DNA from: Euhalothece natronophila Z-M001 | Lineage (GTDB): Bacteria; Cyanobacteriota; Cyanobacteriia; Cyanobacteriales; Rubidibacteraceae | Direction of reading: 5' to 3' | Assembly (NCBI RefSeq): GCF_007904085.1 | Contig: NZ_CP042326.1 | Coordinates: 248,001 to 312,000, forward strand | Length of the DNA stretch: 64,000 nucleotides | Shown: positions 18,065 to 27,623 of the stretch, in pieces | Numbering within the stretch: position 1 is the first letter of the stretch | How the letters are laid out: every line of letters starts with the position of its first letter | Translations under genes and position numbers: made by a program | The notes under the pieces: generated by a model | Databases searched by the model: none | The model's input: the letters and a program-made list of their open reading frames with translations, nothing else | What the model was told of the DNA's origin: nothing

Positions 18065-18652
18065 TTAATGAAGAAAAGGAGAAGATTTTTGAAAAGTAGC
18101 AATAACGCGATCGCGCCCAGAATTCGGATTCGCCCATTGATAATGGCATTCTTTTGGATTGCCCCAACAAAGATTTAAAATGAGATCAGTTTGTGTGGTT
18201 TCTACTTCCAGCCATTCTGCCTCAGTTGCCCGATGATTAACTGTTTCAGGGTCAATTTCTATGGGAGGCGTTCCTTCTTGCCATAAGAAAAGGTTTTTAG
18301 TCGCTTGTTGCCAGAATTCTAAAATTTGCGGTTTAATTCTAATTAATGTTTCTTTATCTTCAGGAATAGCAATTAATTGATTATGAAGTTCAGGACAAGC
18401 CACCTCATAGCCGTTAAAGTAATAAGTTCGCCAAACTAATCCTGAAACTTTATGCTGGCGTTGATATTCATGAATTTGAGCGCGAAAATCACGATAAGCA
18501 AAAATTTTGCTTAATTTTTCGGTGCCAATGGCTTTTGCTAAGACAGGATTATTCAAACGCTCCGAGGAAGAAAATAAGACTCGTTTCCCTTGCCAGTTTG
18601 CTCTTAATTCTTGATCGAGAATTTCAATTAGCTCTTCAGTGGTATAGCTCAT
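18065..18652 (-). CDS. uncharacterised cyanobacterial protein
   Basis: The protein is 195 residues from the ATG at 18652 (MSYTTEELIEILDQELRANW). The frame extends 18 codons further, but that part reads like intergenic translation. It is a soluble protein without signal peptide, rich in Trp, Gln and Glu, with the stretches LVWRTYYFNGYEVACPELH and LNLCWGNPKECHYQWANP. I do not recognise a known catalytic motif. It is transcribed away from the DUF445 gene at 18804; the 150 bases between them must hold both promoters. Confidence 0.6.
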   Translation of the reverse strand: MSYTTEELIEILDQELRANWQGKRVLFSSSERLNNPVLAKAIGTEKLSKIFAYRDFRAQIHEYQRQHKVSGLVWRTYYFNGYEVACPELHNQLIAIPEDKETLIRIKPQILEFWQQATKNLFLWQEGTPPIEIDPETVNHRATEAEWLEVETTQTDLILNLCWGNPKECHYQWANPNSGRDRVIATFQKSSPFLH

Positions 18653-18803
18653 AAGCAAGGAAGTCCTAGTCACGCAAGCAAAGCTTAAATTTGCTACTAG
18701 TTGCAATCGCTTCGTTTCCTACTTTAGCTAAAAATGGCAATACTTTATCCAAAGTGGCAGAATTCGATAAAATAGGCATGGCGTACTGTTTATCCGATTA
18801 ACT

Positions 18804-20033
18804 TTGAATTTTTCTGAACTTGGGTTACTCTTAGTTCCTCCCGTCGCGGGAGCAACCATTGGCTATTTCACCAATGACATTGCTATCAAAATGCTATTTC
18901 GCCCTTATAAGCCTCTTTATTTGGGTCAAAAGCGAGTCCCTTTTACTCCAGGGTTAATCCCTCGTAATCAAGCCAATCTCGCCCAACGCGTCGCTAATAC
19001 AATTATGGGGTCACTATTAACCCCAGAAGAATTACAAAAAATTGCCCGTCGTCTCTTGCAACCAGAACGAGTTAAAGGAGCAATTTCATGGCTATTAAAA
19101 TCTTCAATTAAGCAAATTGGGCAAAACAAACAAGAAAAAAGTGCTCAAGTTTTAGGAAATATCCTACGAGATTTATTTAGTGAATCTTTGCCAAGAGTCG
19201 TTAAAGTTTTGTCTCGCCGAGAAGACTTTTTAGAAGCACAACTTAACCAAATTTTTGACCAAGTCCTCATTGATTTTCAGTTTACAGATAACCAGGCTAA
19301 ACAACTATCTGATTGGCTAGTAGATGTTATTTTACCTCCTAACCGTATTCGACAAATTATTATTGATTTACTTACTGACCGTAATATCCAAATTATTGAT
19401 GAAACTTTTCGAGAAAAATCTAGTGGAACTTATTGGGTAGTTGCAAATTTATTTGGGTTGCGTAATACTCTAAATCGTTTGCGGGCTTTTTGCTTGGATG
19501 AAAAAGAAACAGCTAATCTCCGCATTGAGGAATTAGTAGTTACCCTTGAAATTCGCGCTCGTCTTAGGGAATGGTTGAAAAGTTTATCTCTCCAAAATTT
19601 ACCTATTTCAACTGTTCGTCAATTTCGTAAAACAGTTCGAGAGTCGATACAAACTTACCTACAAGATAAAGGTGCAGGCTTAGTTCAATCTTTAGGAAGT
19701 TCTATTGACTGGGAGGATGTAGCAGTACTTATTATTAAACGTTTACAATCATCGGAAGCTGTCGATCAGTCTTTGGAGGTGGTTAGTGAAGAGCTATCTT
19801 TAATTTTAGAGCGATATTTGGAAGAGGAATTAGAAGAAATTATTACAAAAATTATTCCGATTTTATCTATTGATGAAGTAATTATTAATCGTGTTAATTC
19901 TACAACACCTGAGGAGTTAGAAACTACAGTTAATTCTATTGTTAAAAACGAATTACAAGCAATTGTTAATCTTGGGGGAATTTTAGGCTTTTTAGTGGGA
20001 ACATTACAGGCAACCTATTTTTACTTTAGTTAA
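18804..20033 (+). CDS. DUF445 family membrane-associated protein
   Basis: A 409-residue member of the DUF445 (YheB-like) family. The N-terminal block is diagnostic: [20 protein letters not shown], then [12 protein letters not shown] and [18 protein letters not shown] hydrophobic segment lies at each end (about 5-22 and 387-407), with a long helical middle. No ATG occurs near the family start, so the TTG at 18804 is used. Function is unknown; in Bacillus a relative takes part in spore or envelope biology. Nothing nearby suggests a partner. The 211 bases downstream hold no gene that I can see. Confidence 0.8.
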   Translation: MNFSELGLLLVPPVAGATIGYFTNDIAIKMLFRPYKPLYLGQKRVPFTPGLIPRNQANLAQRVANTIMGSLLTPEELQKIARRLLQPERVKGAISWLLKSSIKQIGQNKQEKSAQVLGNILRDLFSESLPRVVKVLSRREDFLEAQLNQIFDQVLIDFQFTDNQAKQLSDWLVDVILPPNRIRQIIIDLLTDRNIQIIDETFREKSSGTYWVVANLFGLRNTLNRLRAFCLDEKETANLRIEELVVTLEIRARLREWLKSLSLQNLPISTVRQFRKTVRESIQTYLQDKGAGLVQSLGSSIDWEDVAVLIIKRLQSSEAVDQSLEVVSEELSLILERYLEEELEEIITKIIPILSIDEVIINRVNSTTPEELETTVNSIVKNELQAIVNLGGILGFLVGTLQATYFYFS

Positions 20034-20244
20034 TAAAAGAGTTCAAGGCTTTTGTAGATGAAGCATACATTAACCTACGCTAAGCAGGAAAAACTAGATA
20101 CTGCGACAGGCTATTAAAATTCATCTCAAACTTCTGGAAAATCCCCTAATTAATGCCAACGATCTATAATAAGTTTCTAAACAATGCGTAAATATAACTT
20201 GAACGGGGTAATCAGGCTAAATAACAAAATAGAGTAATAGATAT

Positions 20245-20898
20245 ATGCACTATGATTCATTACCAATTCATCACTTTCAGCAATTAGAATCAACCAATAA
20301 AACTGCTTGGGAACTATTCCAACAAGGAGAAAAGACTCCTTTTATAGTTACAGCAGACGAACAAACTGCGGGTAAAGGACAATGGGGAAGACAATGGGTG
20401 TCTAGTTTAGGGGGGCTTTATCTTTCCCTCATTTTAACGCCAGAAATGAAAATTGAACAGCCATCTTACTTAACCATTAGTAGCGTTTTTGGCGTAACTG
20501 AAATGTTAAGAAATTACCAAATTCCTGCACAAATTAAATGGTTAAATGATATCTTTCTAAATCGGAAAAAACTAGGAGGCATTCTAATTGAAACCCATCT
20601 AAAAACTCAAAAATTAAAAGCAGTTGTTATTGGTATTGGCTTAAACTGGGAAAATACTGTTCCTGAGTTAGGAATTACTCTAAAAGACTATATTAATCAA
20701 ACCAACTTCATTCCCTCCTTCAATTCATCCTTGCCATTAAAGGAAGATTTATATAATTATAAGTTACCGCCAACAATAGCGAGTCTCCCTGACTTAAAAA
20801 TCATTGTTATTAATGGTTTACTATTGGGATACCAACGTTACCGCCAAGAAGGGATTACTGCGATATTACCTGAATATGAAGCGCGACTCCTAAATTAA
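20245..20898 (+). CDS. birA: biotin--[acetyl-CoA carboxylase] ligase
   Basis: A 217-residue enzyme that attaches biotin to the carrier protein of acetyl-CoA carboxylase through biotinyl-AMP. The ligase motifs are present: TAGKGQWGRQWVSSLGGLYL (biotin and ATP loop), IKWLNDIFLNRKKLGGILIE, and VIGIGLNW. The usual KWPND reads KWLND. The N-terminal DNA-binding domain of E. coli BirA is missing, so it is not a repressor; this monofunctional form is the norm in cyanobacteria. The C-terminal region is short and ends LPEYEARLLN. Single gene with its own leader. Confidence 0.88.
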   Translation: MHYDSLPIHHFQQLESTNKTAWELFQQGEKTPFIVTADEQTAGKGQWGRQWVSSLGGLYLSLILTPEMKIEQPSYLTISSVFGVTEMLRNYQIPAQIKWLNDIFLNRKKLGGILIETHLKTQKLKAVVIGIGLNWENTVPELGITLKDYINQTNFIPSFNSSLPLKEDLYNYKLPPTIASLPDLKIIVINGLLLGYQRYRQEGITAILPEYEARLLN

Positions 20899-21359
20899 TG
20901 ATTCTCTGATTTTCTTCCACAAACTAGCCTTAATCTACTATAATGGGCGTTGCTATGGCAATTATAATCTGCTTCGTAAAAAGTAAATTAGCTTCCTATT
21001 TCCCCGTAGTAAAGGGCAGGGGTGTTTCATTCGTGGGGAAAAAAATTGAAAGTAATCGCCTGAAATCCTTACATGGCAGGGTGATCGCGATTATTTCTTC
21101 TGATTTAACTTCTTCTTAAGAAAAAGCCGCTAAATTGCTTTCCTGTCTTAAAGTCTAGAACGAAGCACAAACCTGGAAAGGGGGTTTGTCTCCCCATCTC
21201 CCTATCTCCCCACCTCCCCACCTGAGGGGGATTTCAGGAGAATGAAACGACCCTGCTTAGTAAAGGGGGAATAAAATGCAAAAATTTACAACTGATTAAA
21301 AATTGCTATGTGACTTAGCGATTATAATCGTAAACCTTATTAATTATTCTTTATTTACC
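20899..21359. other. 461-base intergenic region with repeats
   Basis: No gene is visible. It holds a C/T-rich run around 21185-21220, an imperfect inverted pair (about 21008-21039 against 21235-21265), a 7-bp hairpin ACAAACC/GGTTTGT near 21167-21190, and part of a repeat found again between pflB and pflA. The promoter and leader of lysS must lie at its right end. Confidence 0.6.
21208..21258. repeat. dispersed intergenic repeat, copy A
   Basis: A 51-base stretch running from CCCCACCTCCCC through CAGGAGAATGAAACGACC to CCTGCTT is almost identical to 44449-44499. A shorter, diverged inverted copy lies at about 21008-21039. All copies are outside genes. It may be a small non-autonomous element. 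Confidence 0.75.
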
Positions 21360-22913
21360 ATGTCCTCTTCAGAAGAAAAAAATCAACAACAAAGTGCCTC
21401 TAGCTTAAAAGAAATTCGTGCCACGCGCATTCAAAAAGTGGAAACCCTAAAACAAGAAGGATTAAACCCCTTTGCTTATAAATGGGAAATTACTCACCAT
21501 GCCAATGAATTACAACAGCAATATGTGCAATTAGAAAATGGGGAAGAAGTAGAAACAGAAGTTTCTATCGCTGGAAGAATTACAGCGAGGCGAGTTTTCG
21601 GTAAACTTGCATTTTTTACCCTTCAAGATGAAACAGGAAATATTCAACTCTACTTAGATAAAAAGCGCATTACTGCTGGTATGAGTGAACTAGAAAATGC
21701 CTTTAACTTGTTAAAAAAACAAACCGACACAGGAGATATTTTAGGAGTCAAAGGAACAATTAAACGCACTGAGAAAGGTGAACTTTCCATTAATGTTCGT
21801 CAATATAGTATTTTAACCAAATCCTTACTCCCCCTTCCTGATAAATGGCATGGTTTAACTGATACAGAAAAGCGTTATCGCCAGCGTTATGTGGATTTAA
21901 TCGTTAATCCTAATGTTCGAGAAACTTTCCGTAAACGGGCAAAAATTATTGCTGCGATTCGACGCTATTTAGAAGAAAACAACTTTTTAGAAATTGAAAC
22001 CCCTGTTTTACAAGCCGAAGCAGGTGGAGCAGATGCCCGTCCATTTGTTACTTATCATAACACCTTAGAGATGGATTTATATTTAAGAATTGCTACAGAA
22101 CTCCATCTCAAACGCTTACTTGTGGGAGGCTTCGAGCGAGTTTTTGAACTAGGAAGAATTTTCCGCAATGAAGGAATTTCTACTCGCCATAATCCTGAAT
22201 TTACCTCCATTGAAGTGTATCAGGCTTATGCTGATTATTATGATATGATGACGTTAACTGAAAATGTCATCACCTGCGCGGCTAAGGAAGTATTAGGGTC
22301 ATTAATTTTATATTATCAAGGGGAAACCATTGACTTAAATTCTCCTTGGAAACGGACAACCATGCACGAATTAGTTGCCGAAAAAACAGGAGTTGATTTT
22401 AGTCAATTTAATGAGTTTTCCGAAGCTAAAGCGGCTGCCGAACAAGTGGGAATTGGCGTTCCTGAAGATTGTCAATCCATCGGTCAATTATTAAATGAAG
22501 CCTTTGAACAGAGAGTAGAAGAAACTCTAATTCAGCCCACATTTGTCCTTGATTTTCCTAAAGAAATCTCCCCCCTCGCAAAGCCTCATCGTTCTAAAAC
22601 AGGATTAGTGGAACGCTTTGAACTCTATATTGCAGGACGAGAAATTGCCAATAGCTTCTCAGAATTAACTGATCCTCTTGATCAACGAGAACGTTTAGAG
22701 TTACAAGCTGCCAAAAAAGCAGCGGGTGATCTCGAAGCGCACAACGTCGATGAAGACTTTTTAACTGCCCTAGAATACGGAATGCCCCCCACAGGAGGGC
22801 TTGGCATTGGGATTGATCGCGTTGTGATGTTATTAACCGATTCTCCTAGTATTCGTGACGTTATTGCCTTCCCCTTACTCAAAGGTTCAACGCCCAAGGA
22901 AGAATCAACCTAA
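21360..22913 (+). CDS. lysS: lysyl-tRNA synthetase, class II
   Basis: Charges tRNA-Lys with lysine. From the ATG at 21360 the protein has 517 residues; a TTG at 21303 would add 19 hydrophobic residues foreign to the family. The N-terminal OB-fold anticodon domain occupies about 45-150 ([20 protein letters not shown]). The class II core shows motif 1 ([20 protein letters not shown]), motif 2 ([14 protein letters not shown]) and motif 3 ([13 protein letters not shown]). Length and motifs are complete. It converges on the SLH protein gene with a shared hairpin between them. Confidence 0.97.
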   Translation: MSSSEEKNQQQSASSLKEIRATRIQKVETLKQEGLNPFAYKWEITHHANELQQQYVQLENGEEVETEVSIAGRITARRVFGKLAFFTLQDETGNIQLYLDKKRITAGMSELENAFNLLKKQTDTGDILGVKGTIKRTEKGELSINVRQYSILTKSLLPLPDKWHGLTDTEKRYRQRYVDLIVNPNVRETFRKRAKIIAAIRRYLEENNFLEIETPVLQAEAGGADARPFVTYHNTLEMDLYLRIATELHLKRLLVGGFERVFELGRIFRNEGISTRHNPEFTSIEVYQAYADYYDMMTLTENVITCAAKEVLGSLILYYQGETIDLNSPWKRTTMHELVAEKTGVDFSQFNEFSEAKAAAEQVGIGVPEDCQSIGQLLNEAFEQRVEETLIQPTFVLDFPKEISPLAKPHRSKTGLVERFELYIAGREIANSFSELTDPLDQRERLELQAAKKAAGDLEAHNVDEDFLTALEYGMPPTGGLGIGIDRVVMLLTDSPSIRDVIAFPLLKGSTPKEEST

Positions 22914-22916
22914 GCG

Positions 22917-22939
22917 AAAAAGGTGGGTTCTCCCCACCT
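22917..22939 (-). terminator. rho-independent terminator of the SLH gene
   Basis: A 7-bp stem (AGGTGGG / CCCACCT) with a five-base loop is followed on the minus strand by a run of T. It lies between convergent lysS and the SLH gene and can also stop lysS readthrough, though without a T run in that direction. Confidence 0.7.
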
Positions 22940-22948
22940 CGCTATTAT

Positions 22949-24112
22949 CTAGTTATCAAGAGTGGCAACTTCCTCACTTTGCAAACAGTCCAGCATTCTC
23001 ACTGTTGCAGCAGCTGCATAATTTCGTTGTGCTGGTTCATTGGGCGCAAAGTCATTTCCTTGTTCATTTAAAGGAGACGCAACACCACAATAAGCAGACA
23101 TCTGAGTTACAACATCCTCCGCCCAATGACCACTCATATCAGCAAAGTTAATCGGATCCTCAGTTGTGGCTAATTCGCCTGTTTCTCCTAACTGGTTGCG
23201 GACATATTCAATGGCTCGGTTTTCAATGACAATTAATTCGGCGCGAGTTACAGGATCAGTGGGGCGAAATGTCCCATCATCGTAACCGGCAATAATATCA
23301 TTTTCCTTTGCCCAAGTAATACGCCCAGAACTCCAGCGATTTGCTTCTACATCAGGATAAGGATCACTATCGGCTTGATCTGATACAGCTAGCTCTAATT
23401 CAGGGATTCCTTCTAAAGCATTAATCACCATAGAGACCACCTGTTCCCGAGTCAATTGATCTGTTGGACGGAATGTTTCATCTTCAAATCCAGAAATAAA
23501 TCCCTTATCTACAGCTTGGGCAATTTCACGAACATATAAGTCTTGACGGGCATCAGCAAAAGGCATATCAACAGTGGTTTTTGCGAGATAGTAGTGACCC
23601 AGGGTTCGATCTTCAAAGGTACGTCTGGCAAAACTCCAACCTGGCTCTAAATCAAATTTTAGATATTCTCCTTCTGCCAGGCCATGGGTACGCCCAACGA
23701 CCATTGGCTCTCCTTCTCCTCGATTTCGGGGTCTTCCCACTAAAAGGAGTTCATCATCTCGTTCTACTACGCTGAGATTATAACGTTGCCCCATATCTCT
23801 CCCATCCACTCGGATGGAATAACCGTTAGTATCAGTTGCCCGTCCACAAATTCCTGTAAAGTCAAATTCTTGTAGTAAGGGTTCAACAACGACGGGTTCT
23901 GAACCACTTTCATCCCAACATTGTCGTTCATCAGTGAGTTGTTCTACGACTAAAAGCTGATAGTTTCCATCGCCAAAGGGGGCAGCAATGGCAATGTGAT
24001 CATCTTGTTCCACATCTTTTGCTTGGAATAGCTGGGCATTACCAACTTGTGCTGTCAAAATAACTGCGAGACTGGTTGCGGTTGTAACGGCGGTAAATTT
24101 TTTCAAATTCAT
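22949..24112 (-). CDS. SLH-domain envelope protein
   Basis: A 387-residue exported protein. The N terminus is a signal peptide (about 1-26, cut after VGNA). Residues 27-195 are an unassigned domain with a pair-rich pattern of Asp, Glu and Cys. From about 196 three S-layer-homology repeats follow: YVREIAQAVDKGFISGFEDE, WAKENDIIAGYDDGTFRP, and a diverged third with GHWAEDVVTQMSAYCGVASP. SLH domains bind pyruvylated cell-wall polymer or peptidoglycan, so the protein should be anchored in the periplasm or at the outer envelope. It is not a porin: no beta-barrel follows. Divergent from the permease gene. Confidence 0.85.
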   Translation of the reverse strand: MNLKKFTAVTTATSLAVILTAQVGNAQLFQAKDVEQDDHIAIAAPFGDGNYQLLVVEQLTDERQCWDESGSEPVVVEPLLQEFDFTGICGRATDTNGYSIRVDGRDMGQRYNLSVVERDDELLLVGRPRNRGEGEPMVVGRTHGLAEGEYLKFDLEPGWSFARRTFEDRTLGHYYLAKTTVDMPFADARQDLYVREIAQAVDKGFISGFEDETFRPTDQLTREQVVSMVINALEGIPELELAVSDQADSDPYPDVEANRWSSGRITWAKENDIIAGYDDGTFRPTDPVTRAELIVIENRAIEYVRNQLGETGELATTEDPINFADMSGHWAEDVVTQMSAYCGVASPLNEQGNDFAPNEPAQRNYAAAATVRMLDCLQSEEVATLDN

Positions 24113-24249
24113 AGGTATGATTTAGGATAGACTCGTTGATCAAATAGAATTGGTTATGACTTCTCCTGAAATGTTAGGAGAGCAATCTTTCTGATGCTAA
24201 TCTATTTTAGTCCCTTTATGACTGTATAAACATTAGTTTTGTTTCCTGC

Positions 24250-25287
24250 ATGATGATTAATCAACTGTCCAATACGTTCACCTTATTTCTAAGTTTACTG
24301 GTAGAGGCGTTTCCTTTTTTATTAATGGGGGTAATTCTCTCTAGTCTTATTCTCATTTTTATTGATGAAGCTAGCTTAGTTCAATCTTTACCCAAAAATC
24401 CAATTCTAGGAGCTTTAGTGGGAAGTGTGATTGGATTTTTATTTCCTGTTTGTGAATGCGGAAATGTTCCCGTGGCAAGACGGTTGTTGTTACAGCGAAT
24501 TCCAATTTCAGTTGCTATTGGTTTTTTATTAGCAGCCCCTACCATTAACCCGATTGTTATTTGGTCAACATGGGTTGCCTTTCGGGATCAACCGCAAATT
24601 GTTTGGTTACGCATTTTATTCTCTTTAATTGTGGCGATTATTGTGAGTTGTATTTTCAGTGTTCAAAGTGATGTTAAAGTTCTGCTACAGCCAACTTTAG
24701 CCAAGCAGTTGAAATACTATTCTAAGGAGGTTAATTCTTCTTCAAGTTCTGGTGGTAATGATTCCCCTTTATTACAATCAGGAACATTTTTACTAAGCAG
24801 TGCTGGTCAAGCTGTTCCGTTCCAAGCGGTTGCGACTGAGAGTGTTCCACAAACTAAAAATTTAAGGTACTTTCTCAATAAATTTGATCTGAAAGTTTTT
24901 CTTGATAATATGACCCAAGAGTTACGAGAATTAGGGGGAATTTTAGTTTTAGGAAGTGCTTTTGCTGCCAGCATTCAAATGTTTACCCCTCGGGAAGTCA
25001 TTTTAGGGTTAGGACAAAGCCCAGTGACTTCAATTTTTGTGATGATGTTGCTGGCGGGCTTGATTTCAATTTGCTCAACAGTTGATGCTTTTTTTGCCCT
25101 GTCTTTTGCTTCCACTTTTACCACGAGCTCTTTGTTAGCTTTTCTTGTTTTTGGCCCCATGATTGATTTAAAAAGTGTGGGCTTAATGCTGTCAGTTTTT
25201 AAGCCTAGAATTGTGTTTTATTTGTTTTTGATTGCAGCGCAATTAATTTTTATTCTGACTCTTGCGTCTTATTACCTCTCTAGTTAA
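24250..25287 (+). CDS. permease of the UPF0718/DUF318 (ArsP-like) family
   Basis: A 345-residue membrane protein with about eight to ten hydrophobic segments. The motif FPVCECGNVPVARRLLLQRI near residue 75 is the conserved Cys-containing feature of this family, and LAAPTINPIVI follows. A hydrophilic loop (about 150-205) separates the two halves. Relatives include ArsP, an exporter of trivalent organoarsenicals, but most cyanobacterial members have no assigned substrate. The DUF1980 partner often found next to family members is not present here. It stands alone between two divergent or unrelated genes. Confidence 0.8.
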   Translation: MMINQLSNTFTLFLSLLVEAFPFLLMGVILSSLILIFIDEASLVQSLPKNPILGALVGSVIGFLFPVCECGNVPVARRLLLQRIPISVAIGFLLAAPTINPIVIWSTWVAFRDQPQIVWLRILFSLIVAIIVSCIFSVQSDVKVLLQPTLAKQLKYYSKEVNSSSSSGGNDSPLLQSGTFLLSSAGQAVPFQAVATESVPQTKNLRYFLNKFDLKVFLDNMTQELRELGGILVLGSAFAASIQMFTPREVILGLGQSPVTSIFVMMLLAGLISICSTVDAFFALSFASTFTTSSLLAFLVFGPMIDLKSVGLMLSVFKPRIVFYLFLIAAQLIFILTLASYYLSS

Positions 25288-25447
25288 GACATTTTATGAC
25301 ATTTTAGGACAATTACAAAACTTCATGAAATCAGAAGCAAACTACAACTATCATAGTAGTTAATTACGATTAATTGTGATAGAATACTGCCTATATAAGG
25401 TTAGGGTATTTCAATGAAATTTAGTGTGTTGTGAGGAGAAAATAATT

Positions 25448-26143
25448 GTGACCTTCAGCAGTTGCCTCCGAGAACGGATCTTATTAAGTCAACCAATGAA
25501 AACAGGGGTCTTGACCAGTGCCATTGTTTTGTTTTCGTCATCGGTAGCTACTCCAGCGATCGCGCTAGAATGGCGACCAGATGATTCTAATCGAAATTCT
25601 ACAACTGTCCAACAATCTTCCGAGGAATCTTCAGAAACGCTTACAAGTCAAGAGCTGATACAAACGATTCGTGGTTTAGAATTAGTAGAAGTTTTTGATT
25701 TTTCCTCTGTTGAGAGTCAAGAAGTTAAGGCAGTTCAAAGTGCCCTTAGAGAAATTGCTAGACAGTCTTCTTCTCCTTATGAAATTCCCGCTAGTCAACT
25801 AAAGGGACTACAAAATATATTTTCTAGTTTATCTGAAGAGGAAGTAGCAACGGTTAACCAGATGTTGCTCATTCAACAGGCGGAAGCATCTTTTAGCCTC
25901 AGCCCTGAAGAAGTAGCAATGTTACAAAAAGCCTTAGAGGAAATTCCTCAGTCCAACCTTAGTCAAAGTCAAAAAGGGCAATTAACGGTTATTAGTAGCG
26001 CGTTGAATGAGGTTTCTGAGCAAGAGGGACTGTCTTCTGAGCAATTAGAAAATTTACAAAGCGCGATCGCGCAGGTTTTTTTACCCCCGAAACTCGCCCT
26101 AGTCAGACCGCAAGGCAAACAGAAGAAAGAGAAGAGACATTAG
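25448..26143 (+). CDS. exported helical protein, 5' part of a frame-broken locus
   Basis: I choose the GTG at 25448 because GAGGAG lies seven bases before it; the secretory signal itself starts at an internal ATG at 25496 (MKTGVLTSAIVLFSSSVATP). The mature part is helical and rich in Glu, Ser and Gln, with repeated segments of the type LSEEEVATVNQMLL and LSPEEVAMLQKALEE. The family is unknown to me. In-frame translation ends at 26143 with a basic, coding-unlike tail (RPQGKQKKEKRH). A better continuation lies in the -1 frame from about 26083, so this gene is either frameshifted, decayed, or read through a slippery site. Confidence 0.6.
   Translation: MTFSSCLRERILLSQPMKTGVLTSAIVLFSSSVATPAIALEWRPDDSNRNSTTVQQSSEESSETLTSQELIQTIRGLELVEVFDFSSVESQEVKAVQSALREIARQSSSPYEIPASQLKGLQNIFSSLSEEEVATVNQMLLIQQAEASFSLSPEEVAMLQKALEEIPQSNLSQSQKGQLTVISSALNEVSEQEGLSSEQLENLQSAIAQVFLPPKLALVRPQGKQKKEKRH
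26077..26083 (+). promoter_or_regulatory. T TTT TTA heptamer in frame, possible -1 slip site
   Basis: The seven bases T-TTT-TTA sit in exactly the zero-frame phase of a classical -1 slippery heptamer (X XXY YYZ). A -1 slip here enters a frame that stays open to 26631 with a coding-like sequence. A simple insertion or deletion in the run would give the same picture. Confidence 0.35.
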
Positions 26144-26631
26144 TTGCTCATACCAATCCCCCAACGTTTAATCAACAGAAGGCTCAATCGAGTAATCCTA
26201 GCCAACAAATTGCTCAATCACCCAGACAAAAATTTCGGAGTAATTTAGCAACTCACCTTACTGATTCTACTCCCGAAGCTCAAGATTTTTTACTCTCAAC
26301 TCTCACTGACAATAACATCCCTCAAGAAGAAGCCGAAACCCTAATCACGAATCTCGAAAATCTGTTTCAGGAGGTGGAAGGAGGCGATATCATATTTCGG
26401 GTGGAGATGGCGAGACGGATCACCCGAGCCCAGCAAACTTTTAATGAAGTTTTACAAGCCTTAGACACTGAAATATTAGAAGCTCCTCCAGATTCATTAT
26501 TAATTATTCGCGGTGTCATTGCTGAGGCTGTAGAAGTAACAGCATTACTAGAAGAAGATAACGCTGGATTGGTTTTTGGACAGACGGAGTCAATGATATT
26601 GGTTTTCATGGTACTCCTGATGAAAGCGTGA
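26083..26631 (+). pseudogene. -1 frame continuation of the 25448 gene
   Basis: From 26083 the -1 frame is open for about 180 codons without any start of its own near the left end. It reads TPETRPSQTARQTEEREETL at first (Gln/Ser/Glu-rich linker) and later FLLSTLTDNNIPQEEAETLI and ARRITRAQQTFNEVLQALD, resembling the Glu-rich helical style of the upstream part. The last 20 codons or so run out of phase across an L,D-transpeptidase fragment and do not look like real protein. I read it as the second half of one broken gene. Confidence 0.5.
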
Positions 26632-26735
26632 TGGGAGACGCTGTGTCTCACGGTTGTGTGAGAATGCGTAATGACGATATTTCTGAAATGTTTGAAAAAA
26701 TCAGCGTCGGGGATAAAGTAATTGTTAAGGAATAG
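26562..26735 (+). pseudogene. C-terminal fragment of an L,D-transpeptidase (YkuD)
   Basis: The third frame, open from 26562 to the TAG at 26733-26735, encodes RWIGFWTDGVNDIGFHGTP, then the active-site signature SHGCVRMRNDDISEMF and VGDKVIV. This is the catalytic end of YkuD peptidoglycan cross-linking enzymes, with the His and Cys intact. The first two thirds of the domain are missing: a stop codon lies directly upstream and that DNA encodes something else in another frame. It looks like the scar of a deletion that fused two genes. Confidence 0.75.
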
Positions 26736-26812
26736 TCAACTTTGTTCAATATCTCTCAACTGGAACAGGTATTACGAAGTTTTGCTAAGTTAGAATACTG
26801 TTGAAAGAAAGG

Positions 26813-26868
26813 TAAGGCTTTGTAACCAACCCTGCTGTTTCCTTTCAAACAAGGGGTTTAAAGCCTTA
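26813..26868. repeat. nested inverted repeat upstream of the TerB-like gene
   Basis: TAAGGCTTT at 26813-26821 pairs perfectly with AAAGCCTTA at 26860-26868. Inside, AACCC pairs with GGGTT and GTTT with AAAC, so the whole 56 bases can form one long interrupted hairpin. It lies 45 bases before a start codon and could act as a leader structure, a terminator of the broken locus, or a small mobile repeat. Confidence 0.55.
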
Positions 26869-26912
26869 GTAGTAAATATAAGAAGCAGTATCTAATTAGT
26901 TCGATCTTATCT

Positions 26913-27623
26913 ATGATGACTAGTTTTGCCAAAATTTCTCATACTAATTCTAAAGAAGAAGTGTCCACTTGGATTCGTGGTTTATTAACTGTAGCTTGGG
27001 CTGATGGAGATTTTGATTTAGAAGAAAAACATCTCATTACCAAAATTACCCAAGAAGAGTTAACCCCAGATATTAAACTGAATCATGTTGATTTAGTCAG
27101 CCCTGAAGAATTAGCCGCCACCTTGGGAAAAGACAAAGCTGTTGCTGAAAATTTCTTACGTACTGCGGTAATGGTTGCTTTAGCAGATGGGGTTTATTCT
27201 CGTGCGGAAGCAGATCTCCTTAATTCATTTTGTCAAGCGCTAGAGTTAGATATTGAAGCTCTCAAGTCTCTAGAGCATACCCTTGCTGATAACGAATCTG
27301 TAGATGTAAGTGAGCATTTATCCTCTGATAACCAAAATGAACCACAGGATTCAGAAAACCCCTCTTATGATCCCCTAAAACCTGTTCGGAATTGGTTGGA
27401 TGGCATGGAAATTCAAGATCCACGCCTGGCAAGATTTATCTGTAAGTTAGTTCCACCCCAATGCCCCTTTGAACGTGATATTAAGCTCTTTGGTCACAAA
27501 ATCGTGCGTATTCCGCCATTATGCAAATTGAATCCGTTGTACGAGCAACTAATGGGGCTAAGGTTTCGAGCTTTATCCTTCCTCGCTGAGGAATGTAATG
27601 AGGATGTTTCTAAGTATTGTTAA
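26913..27623 (+). CDS. TerB-like / Mo-dependent nitrogenase C-terminal domain protein
   Basis: A 236-residue soluble protein with two parts. Residues 10-130 resemble the helical TerB (tellurite resistance) domain: GLLTVAWADGDFDLEEKHLI and MVALADGVYSRAEADLL are the paired acidic segments. Residues 155-236 match the domain called Mo-dependent nitrogenase C-terminal in cyanobacteria (ARFICKLVPPQCPFERDIKL, then IPPLCKLNPLYEQLMGLRFR). Despite the name, this domain occurs in species that do not fix nitrogen and is not itself a nitrogenase subunit. Its role is unknown. The end overlaps the convergent pyrE gene by 14 bases. Confidence 0.78.
   Translation: MMTSFAKISHTNSKEEVSTWIRGLLTVAWADGDFDLEEKHLITKITQEELTPDIKLNHVDLVSPEELAATLGKDKAVAENFLRTAVMVALADGVYSRAEADLLNSFCQALELDIEALKSLEHTLADNESVDVSEHLSSDNQNEPQDSENPSYDPLKPVRNWLDGMEIQDPRLARFICKLVPPQCPFERDIKLFGHKIVRIPPLCKLNPLYEQLMGLRFRALSFLAEECNEDVSKYC

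Noticed and set aside
21150..21166. Shared AAGTCTAGAACGAA with about 59599-59612
   Set aside because: Only 14 bases shared, two copies, no flanking symmetry; not enough to name an element.
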